Below are positions 33,123 through 38,545 of a stretch of 39,738 nucleotides of DNA, in pieces. The notes under the pieces are model-generated. The model made no database searches. It had not been told where the DNA came from and was given only the letters and a program-made list of their open reading frames with translations. The stretch lies in the IMG/VR virus record IMGVR_UViG_3300047277_000115, positions 1-39,738 of that record. One strand, written 5' to 3'. How positions within the stretch are numbered: the first letter of the stretch is position 1; each line of letters begins with the position of its first letter. Both the position numbers and the translations under genes were made by a program. The DNA comes from a virus.

Positions 33123-33508
33123 AAAGACTACTACTTAAAGCACATAAAGATTTTACAATAGATAGCTTATCTTCTGCAGAACAATACGCTATTAACTCTG
33201 TATTTGCTCAACTTAGTCTACCTATGATAGGTACAGTAGAGTATAACAATAGTATTATTATAGACGTAGTCACTGCCGAAAGTGTAACTTTAGAGAATTT
33301 TAGTGATCTTAAGCTACCTTTAGAGTTGTATGGTATGTGGGATTGTAGGTGTTCAGGCGAACTTAATACAATAGTACCTTTAAATACAGACTTTATTAAC
33401 TTTCTACCTGTTCCAGTTAGTTTTGATTCGGAAGGTAATGAAGTTGTATTAGATAAAGTACTTGCATTGCCACACAACTGGGCTGGCTGGCCTGAGGTGG
33501 TGCTATGA
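33119..33508 (+). CDS. Hypothetical protein of the fiber operon, 129 aa
   Basis: Start and stop are both coupled by ATGA overlaps (33119-33122 and 33505-33508), so the gene is certainly part of the operon. The product has a basic helical start (MKRLLLKAHKDFTIDSL) and a beta-rich remainder including SLPMIGTVEYNNSIIIDVV and a C-terminal LALPHNWAGWPEVVL. No family recognised. It may be a chaperone or attachment factor for the fiber, by position. Confidence 0.7.
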   Translation: MKRLLLKAHKDFTIDSLSSAEQYAINSVFAQLSLPMIGTVEYNNSIIIDVVTAESVTLENFSDLKLPLELYGMWDCRCSGELNTIVPLNTDFINFLPVPVSFDSEGNEVVLDKVLALPHNWAGWPEVVL

Positions 33509-33744
33509 GTAATTATATTTATACTGTTGTAGCCTATCGCTATGGTGAGAAAGATCAGACTAACTATACACCTTTAGTAGATGCGAATATCTACGTAGTA
33601 GGTTGTTTTGATAGTTTTAAAGACGCACAACACTCAGCACATCTTGAAAAAACATGTAGTTCTTTTGAATGTGAGATACTTAAAGTACCAGTTAATGGTG
33701 ATAAAAAGTCTATTGAAATAATACAAGGATTAGATGATGAGTAA
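33505..33744 (+). CDS. Hypothetical protein of the fiber operon, 79 aa
   Basis: Coupled to the preceding gene by ATGA and overlapping the next start by several bases. The sequence is a compact alpha/beta pattern: YIYTVVAYRYGEKDQ, NIYVVGCFDSFKDAQHSAHL, CEILKVPVNGD, with two or three strands and a helix. The size and layout suggest a small soluble domain. I recognise no motif, and the two cysteine positions are not obviously metal-binding. Confidence 0.7.
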   Translation: MSNYIYTVVAYRYGEKDQTNYTPLVDANIYVVGCFDSFKDAQHSAHLEKTCSSFECEILKVPVNGDKKSIEIIQGLDDE

Positions 33745-34108
33745 CTTAATCGGTACAGCACCAGAACAAGTGCCTGTCAATGGTATGCTAGGTAAACTTG
33801 CGACTATGGATAGTGATACTCCATTTTCGGGCGCATTAAAGACACTACAGCAAGCACCTACCCTTGCTTCAGCCACTACTATCATACCTACTACACTAGT
33901 CACCTTTATATCAGGTACAACATCTATAGCTAATATAACTGTACCTGAAGCACTGATTAAGACTGGTGGTGAGATTAGCCTTATTCCTACAGGTTTATGG
34001 TCTACAACTTCGGCAGGTAATATTGCTTTAGCTACCACTGCCGTGGTAGGTAAACTTCTTGTACTTGTGTATGATGCAGGTACTAGCAAATGGTATCCGA
34101 GTTACTAG
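33737..34108 (+). CDS. Putative structural beta-rich protein, 123 aa
   Basis: Two adjacent ATG codons occur; I choose 33737, seven bases after AAGGA, since the first ATG is too close to that site. The N-terminus SNLIGTAPEQVPVNGMLGKLA is a pattern found at the front of many phage tail or capsid-decoration proteins. The remaining region is Thr/Ile/Ala-rich and predicted beta (TTLVTFISGTTSIANITVPE, then GKLLVLVYDAGTSKWYPSY). Probably a virion component attached with the fiber set. Confidence 0.68.
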   Translation: MSNLIGTAPEQVPVNGMLGKLATMDSDTPFSGALKTLQQAPTLASATTIIPTTLVTFISGTTSIANITVPEALIKTGGEISLIPTGLWSTTSAGNIALATTAVVGKLLVLVYDAGTSKWYPSY

Positions 34109-34117
34109 GAGTTTATT

Positions 34118-34834
34118 ATGTTAGGGTTTTCTCCAATAAGTTCTAGTCCTATAGCGTCAAGTAATGGTACTTTTCTACTTACTTGTATAGTACCTAGTGT
34201 AGCACTACAAAGTTCTACTCCTAGTATTGGAGTTAGCTCGCCTAGTAGTGTTAGTCTAAAAATAAGTAATGCAGAAGCTTACTCTTCGAGTGCTATAAAT
34301 GTACTATCACCACAGATAATACTAAGTCTTCCTAATTGTATCATAAATGCAAGTGCAGTTCTTACAGGTAGTGTACCAGTAGTATCTTTAAGTCCTATAT
34401 CCGCTAACTATTCGGCTGGTATGGTTAATAATGTAACTGTTAGTTCTGTTACTTTAACACCTTTTAGTGCTGGGCTGAGTATATCTAGCTCAGCCTTAGG
34501 AGTTGTTGGGCAGATTGGTATGTCAAAGGCTGATGGTATACCTATTAGCTCTGCGGCAAGGACTGGTACACTGATACCTGTAGCTTTAACAGGTGTTATA
34601 GGGAGTATAAATGCTAGTAGTAATCCTATAGCAGGTATAAATAGTATTAATATTATATTACCATCTACGATTGTTAGTGCTACAAGTAATGTTACCGCTG
34701 GATTAGCCTCTATTAACTTCGGGGCAATGGGAATAGCACATACATTTACATATTTTATTAGAAGTAGCTCATATATACTACTTGGTAGTAGAACTACTGA
34801 AGTAAAACTCTTTTCGCGCGGCAAATTTATATAA
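34118..34834 (+). CDS. Putative low-complexity structural protein, 238 aa
   Basis: A good ribosome site (GGAG) lies seven bases before the ATG. The protein is strongly enriched in Ser, Ile, Val, Ala and Pro, with an irregular repeat of about 20-30 residues (P-x-V-x-L-S-x-x-S type strands), and ends in a more complex segment SSSYILLGSRTTEVKLFSRG. It looks like an extended beta fiber or shaft. An antisense frame of 200 codons overlaps it but is a by-product of its composition. Function inferred only from the fiber operon context. Confidence 0.65.
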   Translation: MLGFSPISSSPIASSNGTFLLTCIVPSVALQSSTPSIGVSSPSSVSLKISNAEAYSSSAINVLSPQIILSLPNCIINASAVLTGSVPVVSLSPISANYSAGMVNNVTVSSVTLTPFSAGLSISSSALGVVGQIGMSKADGIPISSAARTGTLIPVALTGVIGSINASSNPIAGINSINIILPSTIVSATSNVTAGLASINFGAMGIAHTFTYFIRSSSYILLGSRTTEVKLFSRGKFI

Positions 34835-34843
34835 GGTAAGTCG

Positions 34844-35131
34844 ATGATTGATAAAAATACAGGGCTTTTATATGTGGTAAAGCGTCCTACACCTGAAAAA
34901 CGTAAGTATAGTTTAGACTTTAGTAGGTTACTTTCTGCTATACAGAGTGTAGTTAGTGTAACAGCAAGCCCTAGTGATCTCATAGTAGGAGTGCCTAGCT
35001 TTACTAACACTGTGGTATTGGTAGACTTAAGTGAAGGTACTGATGGAGTTAACTACTTTCTTGACACTACTGTGCTTGATATTGCGGGTAATAGGGTTAC
35101 AGAACGTATAATGGTTAAGGTATCGTATTAA
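34844..35131 (+). CDS. Fiber-tail adaptor-like protein, 95 aa
   Basis: The layout KYSLDFSRLLSA, SVVSVTASPSDLIVG, VVLVDLSEGTDGVNYFLDTT and GNRVTERIMVKVSY follows the Ig-like pattern of small phage proteins known as fiber-tail adaptors (Y-x-L-D-W/F-x-x-x-L at the front, then A-G-x-x-G-x-x-Y-x-x-x-x-x-x-T, and R-x-x-x-x-x-x-x-V at the end). It is the last gene of the rightward operon and converges on rep. Such adaptors hold fibers at the tail tip or head surface. Confidence 0.65.
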   Translation: MIDKNTGLLYVVKRPTPEKRKYSLDFSRLLSAIQSVVSVTASPSDLIVGVPSFTNTVVLVDLSEGTDGVNYFLDTTVLDIAGNRVTERIMVKVSY

Positions 35132-35143
35132 GGATACGGGAGG

Positions 35144-35234
35144 GGGAGAGCCACGAACAACATCAAAAACCCCTCCCCTCCCTCCTCACCCCTCCAACAC
35201 AACCCCATACTTCTTCAGCTGTACATTCTCCTTC
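35144..35234 (-). repeat. 91-bp inverted repeat, right copy (end of rep)
   Basis: This is the exact reverse complement of 1-91. It covers the last 15 codons and stop of rep and the convergent intergenic region with the fiber operon. On the plus strand it is strikingly C-rich (35170-35192), and G-rich bases just outside it (35138-35146) can pair with it to form a long stem that might act as a bidirectional terminator. Confidence 0.97.
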
Positions 35235-36007
35235 CTCAGCTGTTTTATCACCGTATCCTTCTCATTCTCAGCTTCAACCAACTTTTTACTGACTATCTCA
35301 TAAGGTATGATTATACTAATAGCTTTCCTACCATTCTTCTTACCTATAACTATAGTCTTATGATCTAATAGTATTAAACCTTTCTTAGTCAGTTCCTCCA
35401 TAGCAGGTTTCAACACACCACGTTTGAACTCTTTATACTCTCTATAACTAGAACCTACGTTCCATGAGTCATATAGGTAGACCAAATCAAACTCTTTCTT
35501 CCCGTGCAACCCTTTAAACCTCTCTTGGAATATTAAATCGTATAGTCTACTAGCGTATGTACCATCTATCCTAAGTACATCCATTATATAAAGCCTAGTA
35601 AAGTTACTTTTAATCTCAGAGATATAGGGTAAGATATTTGTACTCCACATAAGTTGTACAGTTTGTGTACCAGCGTCTACTTCTATAGCTTGTATCCAAC
35701 GAAAGTCAGTTCTCTTCTTACCTTCGATCTCTGTGATACTACGGGAGTATAGTTTACTAGCCGCTTCACGTAGGTCTTGATAAGCATAGTGTCTACTAAC
35801 ATTACATAAGTCAGCATATTCATTTACATTCATAGAATACCATTCAGTAGATGATAACTCTTTAGTGCTGTTAAGTCGGGATAAAGTTAATAATATTATA
35901 CGTTTCTCTATAGTGGTCAGAGAGTAGCAGGAATTAAGAAGTTTATTAGATAGGCTAGCATGTGAGTTGGGTATTGTTAAGGTAGATATTGTAGTTATAG
36001 CTTTCAT
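35186..36007 (-). CDS. rep: Plasmid replication initiator, Rep_3 superfamily, 273 aa
   Basis: The N-terminal region SLTTIEKRIILLTLSRLNST is the typical start of Rep_3/RepB winged-helix initiators. It is followed by VNEYADLCNVSRHYAYQDLR (first HTH), the LYSRSI segment, IQAIEVDAG, LPYISEIKSNFTRLYIMDVL and the second winged-helix domain with RLYDLIFQE and EFKRGVLKPAMEEL. The C-terminus is a short coiled coil (ENEKDTVIKQLRKENVQLKK). Iteron-like repeats and a consensus promoter lie directly upstream. Length 273 is normal. This makes the element a replicating plasmid. Its final 15 codons recur at the left edge of the window. Confidence 0.92.
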   Translation of the reverse strand: MKAITTISTLTIPNSHASLSNKLLNSCYSLTTIEKRIILLTLSRLNSTKELSSTEWYSMNVNEYADLCNVSRHYAYQDLREAASKLYSRSITEIEGKKRTDFRWIQAIEVDAGTQTVQLMWSTNILPYISEIKSNFTRLYIMDVLRIDGTYASRLYDLIFQERFKGLHGKKEFDLVYLYDSWNVGSSYREYKEFKRGVLKPAMEELTKKGLILLDHKTIVIGKKNGRKAISIIIPYEIVSKKLVEAENEKDTVIKQLRKENVQLKKYGVVLEG

Positions 36008-36039
36008 ATAGGAATTAATTGTGTAAATTTTAAAATATT

Positions 36040-36068
36040 ATTATACACCTTTTTGGCTAATTTGTCAA
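36040..36068 (-). promoter_or_regulatory. rep promoter, perfect sigma70 consensus
   Basis: On the minus strand TTGACA (36063-36068) and TATAAT (36040-36045) are separated by exactly 17 bases, a complete consensus match and the strongest promoter visible in the window. The 3' boxes lie 33 bases before the rep ATG. The iterons end about 30 bases upstream, so Rep binding could repress its own promoter. Confidence 0.85.
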
Positions 36069-36096
36069 ACCAAAATGACCTGATTTCCGTATATGT

Positions 36097-36136
36097 GGGT
36101 AAACATACACCTTATGGCGGGTAAACATACACCTTA
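36097..36136. repeat. Two 18-bp iterons of the plasmid origin
   Basis: GGGTAAACATACACCTTA occurs at 36097-36114 and 36119-36136, exactly 22 bases apart, about two helical turns, so both copies face the same side of the DNA. Two identical direct repeats upstream of a Rep_3 initiator gene are the normal layout of an iteron-type origin. Two copies is few; degenerate extra copies may exist. Confidence 0.75.
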
Positions 36137-36462
36137 AAACCCCTCAGCCCGCGTATTCCGTGACCTCCAGACCCCTCTAACTATAACTAGCAAATCAAAA
36201 TCAAAATCAAAAGCAAATGTGTATAGTGGGTTATACTAGCTCGCCATACTCTATAACTCTAAACTCTACTATATTATATACAAATAAACAAGTTTCACTA
36301 ACGAAACGAAGTAGGGAAGAGGCTTGCCTTGAACCTACTAGATTGAGTTCCCGACCGACAACTTACACATGTAGCATATAGCTCATCAGGCTCAGTATGC
36401 TAATCGTATATATAGCTCAATAGCATATATAGGCTCATCATGCTCATCCTACTCATAGGCTA

Positions 36463-36493
36463 ACCGTATGGACTCTTGCTACATACGTAGTGA
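36463..36493 (+). repeat. GGACTCTTG-hairpin unit 1
   Basis: ACCGTATGGACTCTTG (36463-36478) is followed by CTAC ATAC GTAG (479-490). With flanking TTG and TGA, the stem can be extended to seven pairs including two G-U wobbles. Confidence 0.6.
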
Positions 36494-36520
36494 TATAACC
36501 ATGTGTAACCGTCTTTGCAT

Positions 36521-36555
36521 ATACTATACTATACTATACTATACTATACTATACT
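36521..36555 (+). repeat. Tandem ATACT, seven copies
   Basis: Seven exact pentamer copies in a row. Pentamer tracts change length easily by slippage. In this context they are part of the repeat-rich gene-free region. Confidence 0.95.
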
Positions 36556-36594
36556 ATATCCTGTCCTGCCCTGTCCTATCAACACTGTGCAACA

Positions 36595-36622
36595 CGTATG
36601 GACTCTTGTCTGTGCCAGACGA
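36595..36622 (+). repeat. GGACTCTTG-hairpin unit 2
   Basis: CGTATGGACTCTTG (36595-36608) leads into a perfect stem GTCTG/CAGAC (36608-36612, 36616-36620) with loop TGC. The stem can be extended by U-G and U-A pairs. Confidence 0.6.
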
Positions 36623-36677
36623 TGTGGGCTATATATATAGCATAGCTCACAGTATAACCATCATATATCATATAACC

Positions 36678-36704
36678 GTGTAACCTGTGTAACCTGTGTA
36701 ACCC
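36678..36704 (+). repeat. Tandem GTGTAACCT, three copies of a 9-mer
   Basis: Two exact units and a third with one change (GTGTAACCC). The 9-base period equals that of the AAACCGTAT array at the right end, and related words (AACCGTGTAACC, TAACCGTAT) occur nearby. Confidence 0.85.
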
Positions 36705-36744
36705 TATCGCCCTGCATATCACCGTATCACCGTGTAACCGTATA

Positions 36745-36773
36745 ACCGTATGGACTCTTGTTAGCTAGCTAAC
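36745..36773 (+). repeat. GGACTCTTG-hairpin unit 3
   Basis: ACCGTATGGACTCTTG (36745-36760) leads into a stem GTTAG/CTAAC (36760-36764, 36769-36773) with loop CTAG. The first 16 bases are identical to unit 1. Confidence 0.6.
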
Positions 36774-36918
36774 CGTATCGCTATATCATCACCGTAGTAT
36801 ATATATACCATCACCTCTTGCTATACACACAGTGATACAGTGATACTATAACCTATATATCATCATCATCGCCCTGACCATAGTCTTTATATATATATAT
36901 ATCGCATCGCATCGCCCA

Positions 36919-36946
36919 ATGGACTCTTAGCTATCATCACCGTAGC
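36919..36946 (+). repeat. GGACTCTTG-hairpin unit 4 (variant)
   Basis: ATGGACTCTT (36919-36928) is followed by AG and then a short stem GCTA/TAGC (36930-36933, 36943-36946) with a nine-base loop that overlaps a copy of the ATCATCACCGTAG repeat. Confidence 0.45.
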
Positions 36947-37020
36947 GTAGCATATCATCACCGTAGGGGACTATCGTATGTACCATACCGTGCAACCATA
37001 TACTGTTACACTATCAACAT

Positions 37021-37150
37021 CGGCGACTTAGGTATCTCCGGCGACTTGTACTATATATAACATATATAACATCGGCGACTTGTACCATCATCATATAACA
37101 TATATATATATCCTCGGCGACTTGTACACTGTATCATCACTGGCGACTTA
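37021..37150 (+). repeat. CGGCGACTT repeat cluster, five copies
   Basis: CGGCGACTT starts at 37021, 37039, 37073 and 37115, and GGCGACTT at 37142 (preceded by T). Copies 2-4 share the longer CGGCGACTTGTAC. They are separated by TA-rich spacers of variable length (9 to 33 bases). A degraded copy may lie at 37382. Confidence 0.8.
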
Positions 37151-37217
37151 GCTATTCTTATATATATACTGTATACTCTCCGCACATAGTATCCCATCCC
37201 ACTCCCACCATATAGTA

Positions 37218-37239
37218 TACTCTTGTTAGCTGAACTAAC
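37218..37239 (+). repeat. GGACTCTTG-hairpin unit 5 (variant)
   Basis: TACTCTTG (37218-37225) leads into GTTAG/CTAAC (37225-37229, 37235-37239) with loop CTGAA. The stem sequence equals that of unit 3 but the loop differs. Confidence 0.45.
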
Positions 37240-37514
37240 TGTATACACCTATACCATCTATATGCAGAACATGTTGATCCGCGTTCCCGCTCAAATAGAA
37301 TATAGCATATTTACGTAGTATTTTTAATAAAATCCGCCCTTATATACTTTATATAGCTTTACTTTAACTAGTAGACTACTATGGCGACCTATAGTATTTA
37401 CACAGTGTAACTGTTTTGGGAAAATTTAGTGTATATAGATATAGGCTCTGTTACTCACACGCATATAGCTACAACCCTACCTAGTACCTTTCTAACTACC
37501 TACCTTATATATAC

Positions 37515-37548
37515 GTTCCCATACCGCCGGTAAAAGTAGTATGGGAAC
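37515..37548 (-). terminator. Hairpin after the last gene of the right-end operon
   Basis: GTTCCCATAC (37515-37524) and GTATGGGAAC (37539-37548) form a perfect 10-bp stem with a 14-base loop, nine bases beyond the stop of the 37558-37791 gene. No T-run follows, so it may act as an RNA 3' stabiliser or a Rho-independent terminator of weak type. Confidence 0.55.
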
Positions 37549-37557
37549 TTTCAAGGT

Positions 37558-37791
37558 TTACTTTAGTCTTAGTTCCAGACGGGTCATAGTTGTCATCGGC
37601 TCGATGATGAGTTCATATTGCGGGTAGATTAGATCTACCAGACGTTCTAATATCTGTATTCGATTGTCGGTTATACTATCTCCATGTATACCTATTACCC
37701 ATACCACTCCGAGTATGGGTAATACTCTAGTAGGGGTTAAGAGGCAAGCTGTACATAGGTCAGCTAATGTTATATTCATGTTCATGTTCAT
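37558..37791 (-). CDS. Hypothetical protein, 77 aa
   Basis: A GGAG ribosome site lies eight bases before the ATG; the first codons repeat ATGAAC three times (MNMNMN), offering several starts. The middle is hydrophobic (ACLLTPTRVLPILGVVWVIGI) and could be a membrane segment or a buried strand pair. The C-terminal part is a helical, Arg/Glu-rich segment. It is the fourth and last gene of the right-end operon, preceded by the same hairpin element as its two upstream neighbours. No family recognised. Confidence 0.6.
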   Translation of the reverse strand: MNMNMNITLADLCTACLLTPTRVLPILGVVWVIGIHGDSITDNRIQILERLVDLIYPQYELIIEPMTTMTRLELRLK

Positions 37792-37823
37792 ATTAATTAC
37801 TCCAAAAAGATTAAAAGATTGTT

Positions 37824-37850
37824 GATTAGCTTATACTATATAAGCTGATC
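37824..37850 (-). promoter_or_regulatory. Intergenic hairpin element H1
   Basis: Arms GATTAGCTTATA and TATAAGCTGATC pair over 12 positions (one G-U in RNA) around a three-base loop. On the minus strand it is followed by a T-rich stretch and the TTTTTGGAG ribosome site of the 77-aa gene. It is one of three copies in this operon. Confidence 0.7.
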
Positions 37851-37865
37851 ACATTATACTATATG

Positions 37866-38144
37866 CTATAACTCTATGCAGTCATCTAGTACTTTATTAA
37901 ATATCCATTGGATAGCAGGAACTGTTTGTATTACTTCATGCGACTGTTTATCACACATAATGGTTAATACACATCCAGCCCATATTAGCACTTTTATAAC
38001 ATGAGCGTTAAATGACCCATTCATGGCTATAGCTAATGAATCACGTATGTCAGTGTAATTAGTGTCTTTAGTTATACTAAAATCACTCTCTCTTATCACT
38101 TTGCCACGCACTGATACAATTAATTTAAAGCTTGTTTTACTCAT
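37866..38144 (-). CDS. Hypothetical protein, 92 aa, paralog of 38214-38474
   Basis: The frame opens further upstream with TTG, but ATG 38142-38144 (MSKTSFKLIVSVRGKVIRES) has the GGAG ribosome site at the proper distance. The protein shares the pattern F-K-x-x-V-x-V-x-G-x-V-x-R-E-x-x-F-S-I-x-x-D-T, then I-R-x-x-x-A-x-x-M, T-I-M-C and S-H-E-V, A-I-x-W with its upstream neighbour, so the two arose by duplication. The alpha/beta layout with a conserved Cys and His-Glu pair might bind a metal or another protein. No known family recognised. Confidence 0.7.
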   Translation of the reverse strand: MSKTSFKLIVSVRGKVIRESDFSITKDTNYTDIRDSLAIAMNGSFNAHVIKVLIWAGCVLTIMCDKQSHEVIQTVPAIQWIFNKVLDDCIEL

Positions 38145-38154
38145 CTCACTCTCC

Positions 38155-38169
38155 AAAAAAAGGGGGGGG
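38155..38169 (-). repeat. Homopolymer pair C8-T7 (minus strand) in front of a ribosome site
   Basis: The plus strand has seven A (38155-38161) followed by eight G (38162-38169). On the transcribed minus strand this reads C8 then T7 directly before GGAG of the 92-aa gene. Such tracts slip easily, so spacing between hairpin H2 and the ribosome site may vary. Confidence 0.8.
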
Positions 38170-38171
38170 TT

Positions 38172-38196
38172 ATCAGCTTATGTTATATAAGCTGAT
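38172..38196 (-). promoter_or_regulatory. Intergenic hairpin element H2
   Basis: Arms ATCAGCTTAT (38172-38181) and ATAAGCTGAT (38187-38196) form a perfect 10-bp stem with a five-base loop. On the minus strand the order is stop codon, hairpin, C8, T7, GGAG, ATG. It could be a partial terminator or a leader stem controlling translation. Confidence 0.72.
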
Positions 38197-38213
38197 TAAG
38201 GTTCACTATAACT

Positions 38214-38474
38214 CTATACTTGTTCTCTTACCCATTTAATGGCTTTTATTATATTATTTACTTCATGTGATGCATGACCGCACATGATTGTAGTCGTAAT
38301 ACCTACCAACTGAAGCGTTTTAATACTTTGTGAGTCAAAACCACTTTCCATCACCCGTGCAATGTAGTACCTAATCTCCAATGCACTAGTGTCATCCTTT
38401 ATACTGAATTGGTCTTCCCGCAGGACACGCCCCGATACCATTACTACTATCTTAAAATCTGTTTTATTGCTCAT
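38214..38474 (-). CDS. Hypothetical protein, 86 aa, paralog of 37866-38144
   Basis: ATG 38472-38474 (MSNKTDFKIVVMVSGRVLRE) has the GGAG site; the upstream TTG start does not. Conserved features shared with its paralog are FSI(K/T)xDT, the central TIMC and the SHEV tetrapeptide, and a final AI(K/Q)W. The two genes diverge most in the middle helix and the last ten residues. Duplicated genes with their own identical leader elements suggest that the whole unit, hairpin plus gene, was copied. Function unknown. Confidence 0.72.
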   Translation of the reverse strand: MSNKTDFKIVVMVSGRVLREDQFSIKDDTSALEIRYYIARVMESGFDSQSIKTLQLVGITTTIMCGHASHEVNNIIKAIKWVREQV

Positions 38475-38495
38475 TATATACTCCAAAAAATGGTT

Positions 38496-38522
38496 ATCAG
38501 CTTATATAAAGTATAAGCTGAT
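38496..38522 (-). promoter_or_regulatory. Intergenic hairpin element H3
   Basis: Arms ATCAGCTTATA (38496-38506) and TATAAGCTGAT (38512-38522) form a perfect 11-bp stem with a five-base loop. On the minus strand it is followed by AACCATTTTTT and the GGAG site of the 86-aa gene. The hairpin followed by six T residues is a canonical terminator shape. Confidence 0.75.
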
Positions 38523-38545
38523 TAAGGTTTAGTTACTAGATGTTA

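Larger units (their letters stand above)
36141..37514. repeat. Gene-free repeat-rich region, possible extended origin/partition locus
   Basis: Nearly 1.4 kb without a credible gene. It contains several short repeat families: ACCGTAT words, GGACTCTTG motifs followed by small hairpins, ATCATCACCGTAG (36785, 36933, 36954), CGGCGACTT (37021, 37039, 37073, 37115 and a variant at 37142), tandem GTGTAACCT, tandem ATACT, TCGCA triplets, and many alternating TA runs. The composition is typical of replication or partition regions of plasmids, but it could also encode structured RNAs. The occasional frames here are made of repeats and have no ribosome sites. Confidence 0.7.

Noticed and set aside
33730-34089. 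119-codon antisense frame
   Set aside because: Lies fully opposite the 33737-34108 gene, has no ribosome site and no operon partner.
34408-35010. 200-codon open frame on the minus strand opposite the fiber operon
   Set aside because: It overlaps two genes on the plus strand that have ribosome sites and operon spacing, and its hydrophobic composition follows from the Ser/Ile/Val-rich sense protein.
36303-36360. Possible tRNA-like or attachment-site sequence
   Set aside because: The stretch with GGTTCAAG on the minus strand lacks paired acceptor, D and anticodon arms, so it is not a tRNA.
36468-36683. 71-codon frame in the gene-free region
   Set aside because: Made of ATACT and TA repeats (TILYYTILYY-type product), no ribosome site.
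36463-37150. CRISPR array
   Set aside because: Repeats are short, belong to several families and have irregular spacing; no cas genes.
37051-37248. 65-codon minus-strand frame
   Set aside because: Composed of the CGGCGACTT and TATATA repeats, Tyr/Ile/Arg-rich low complexity, no ribosome site.
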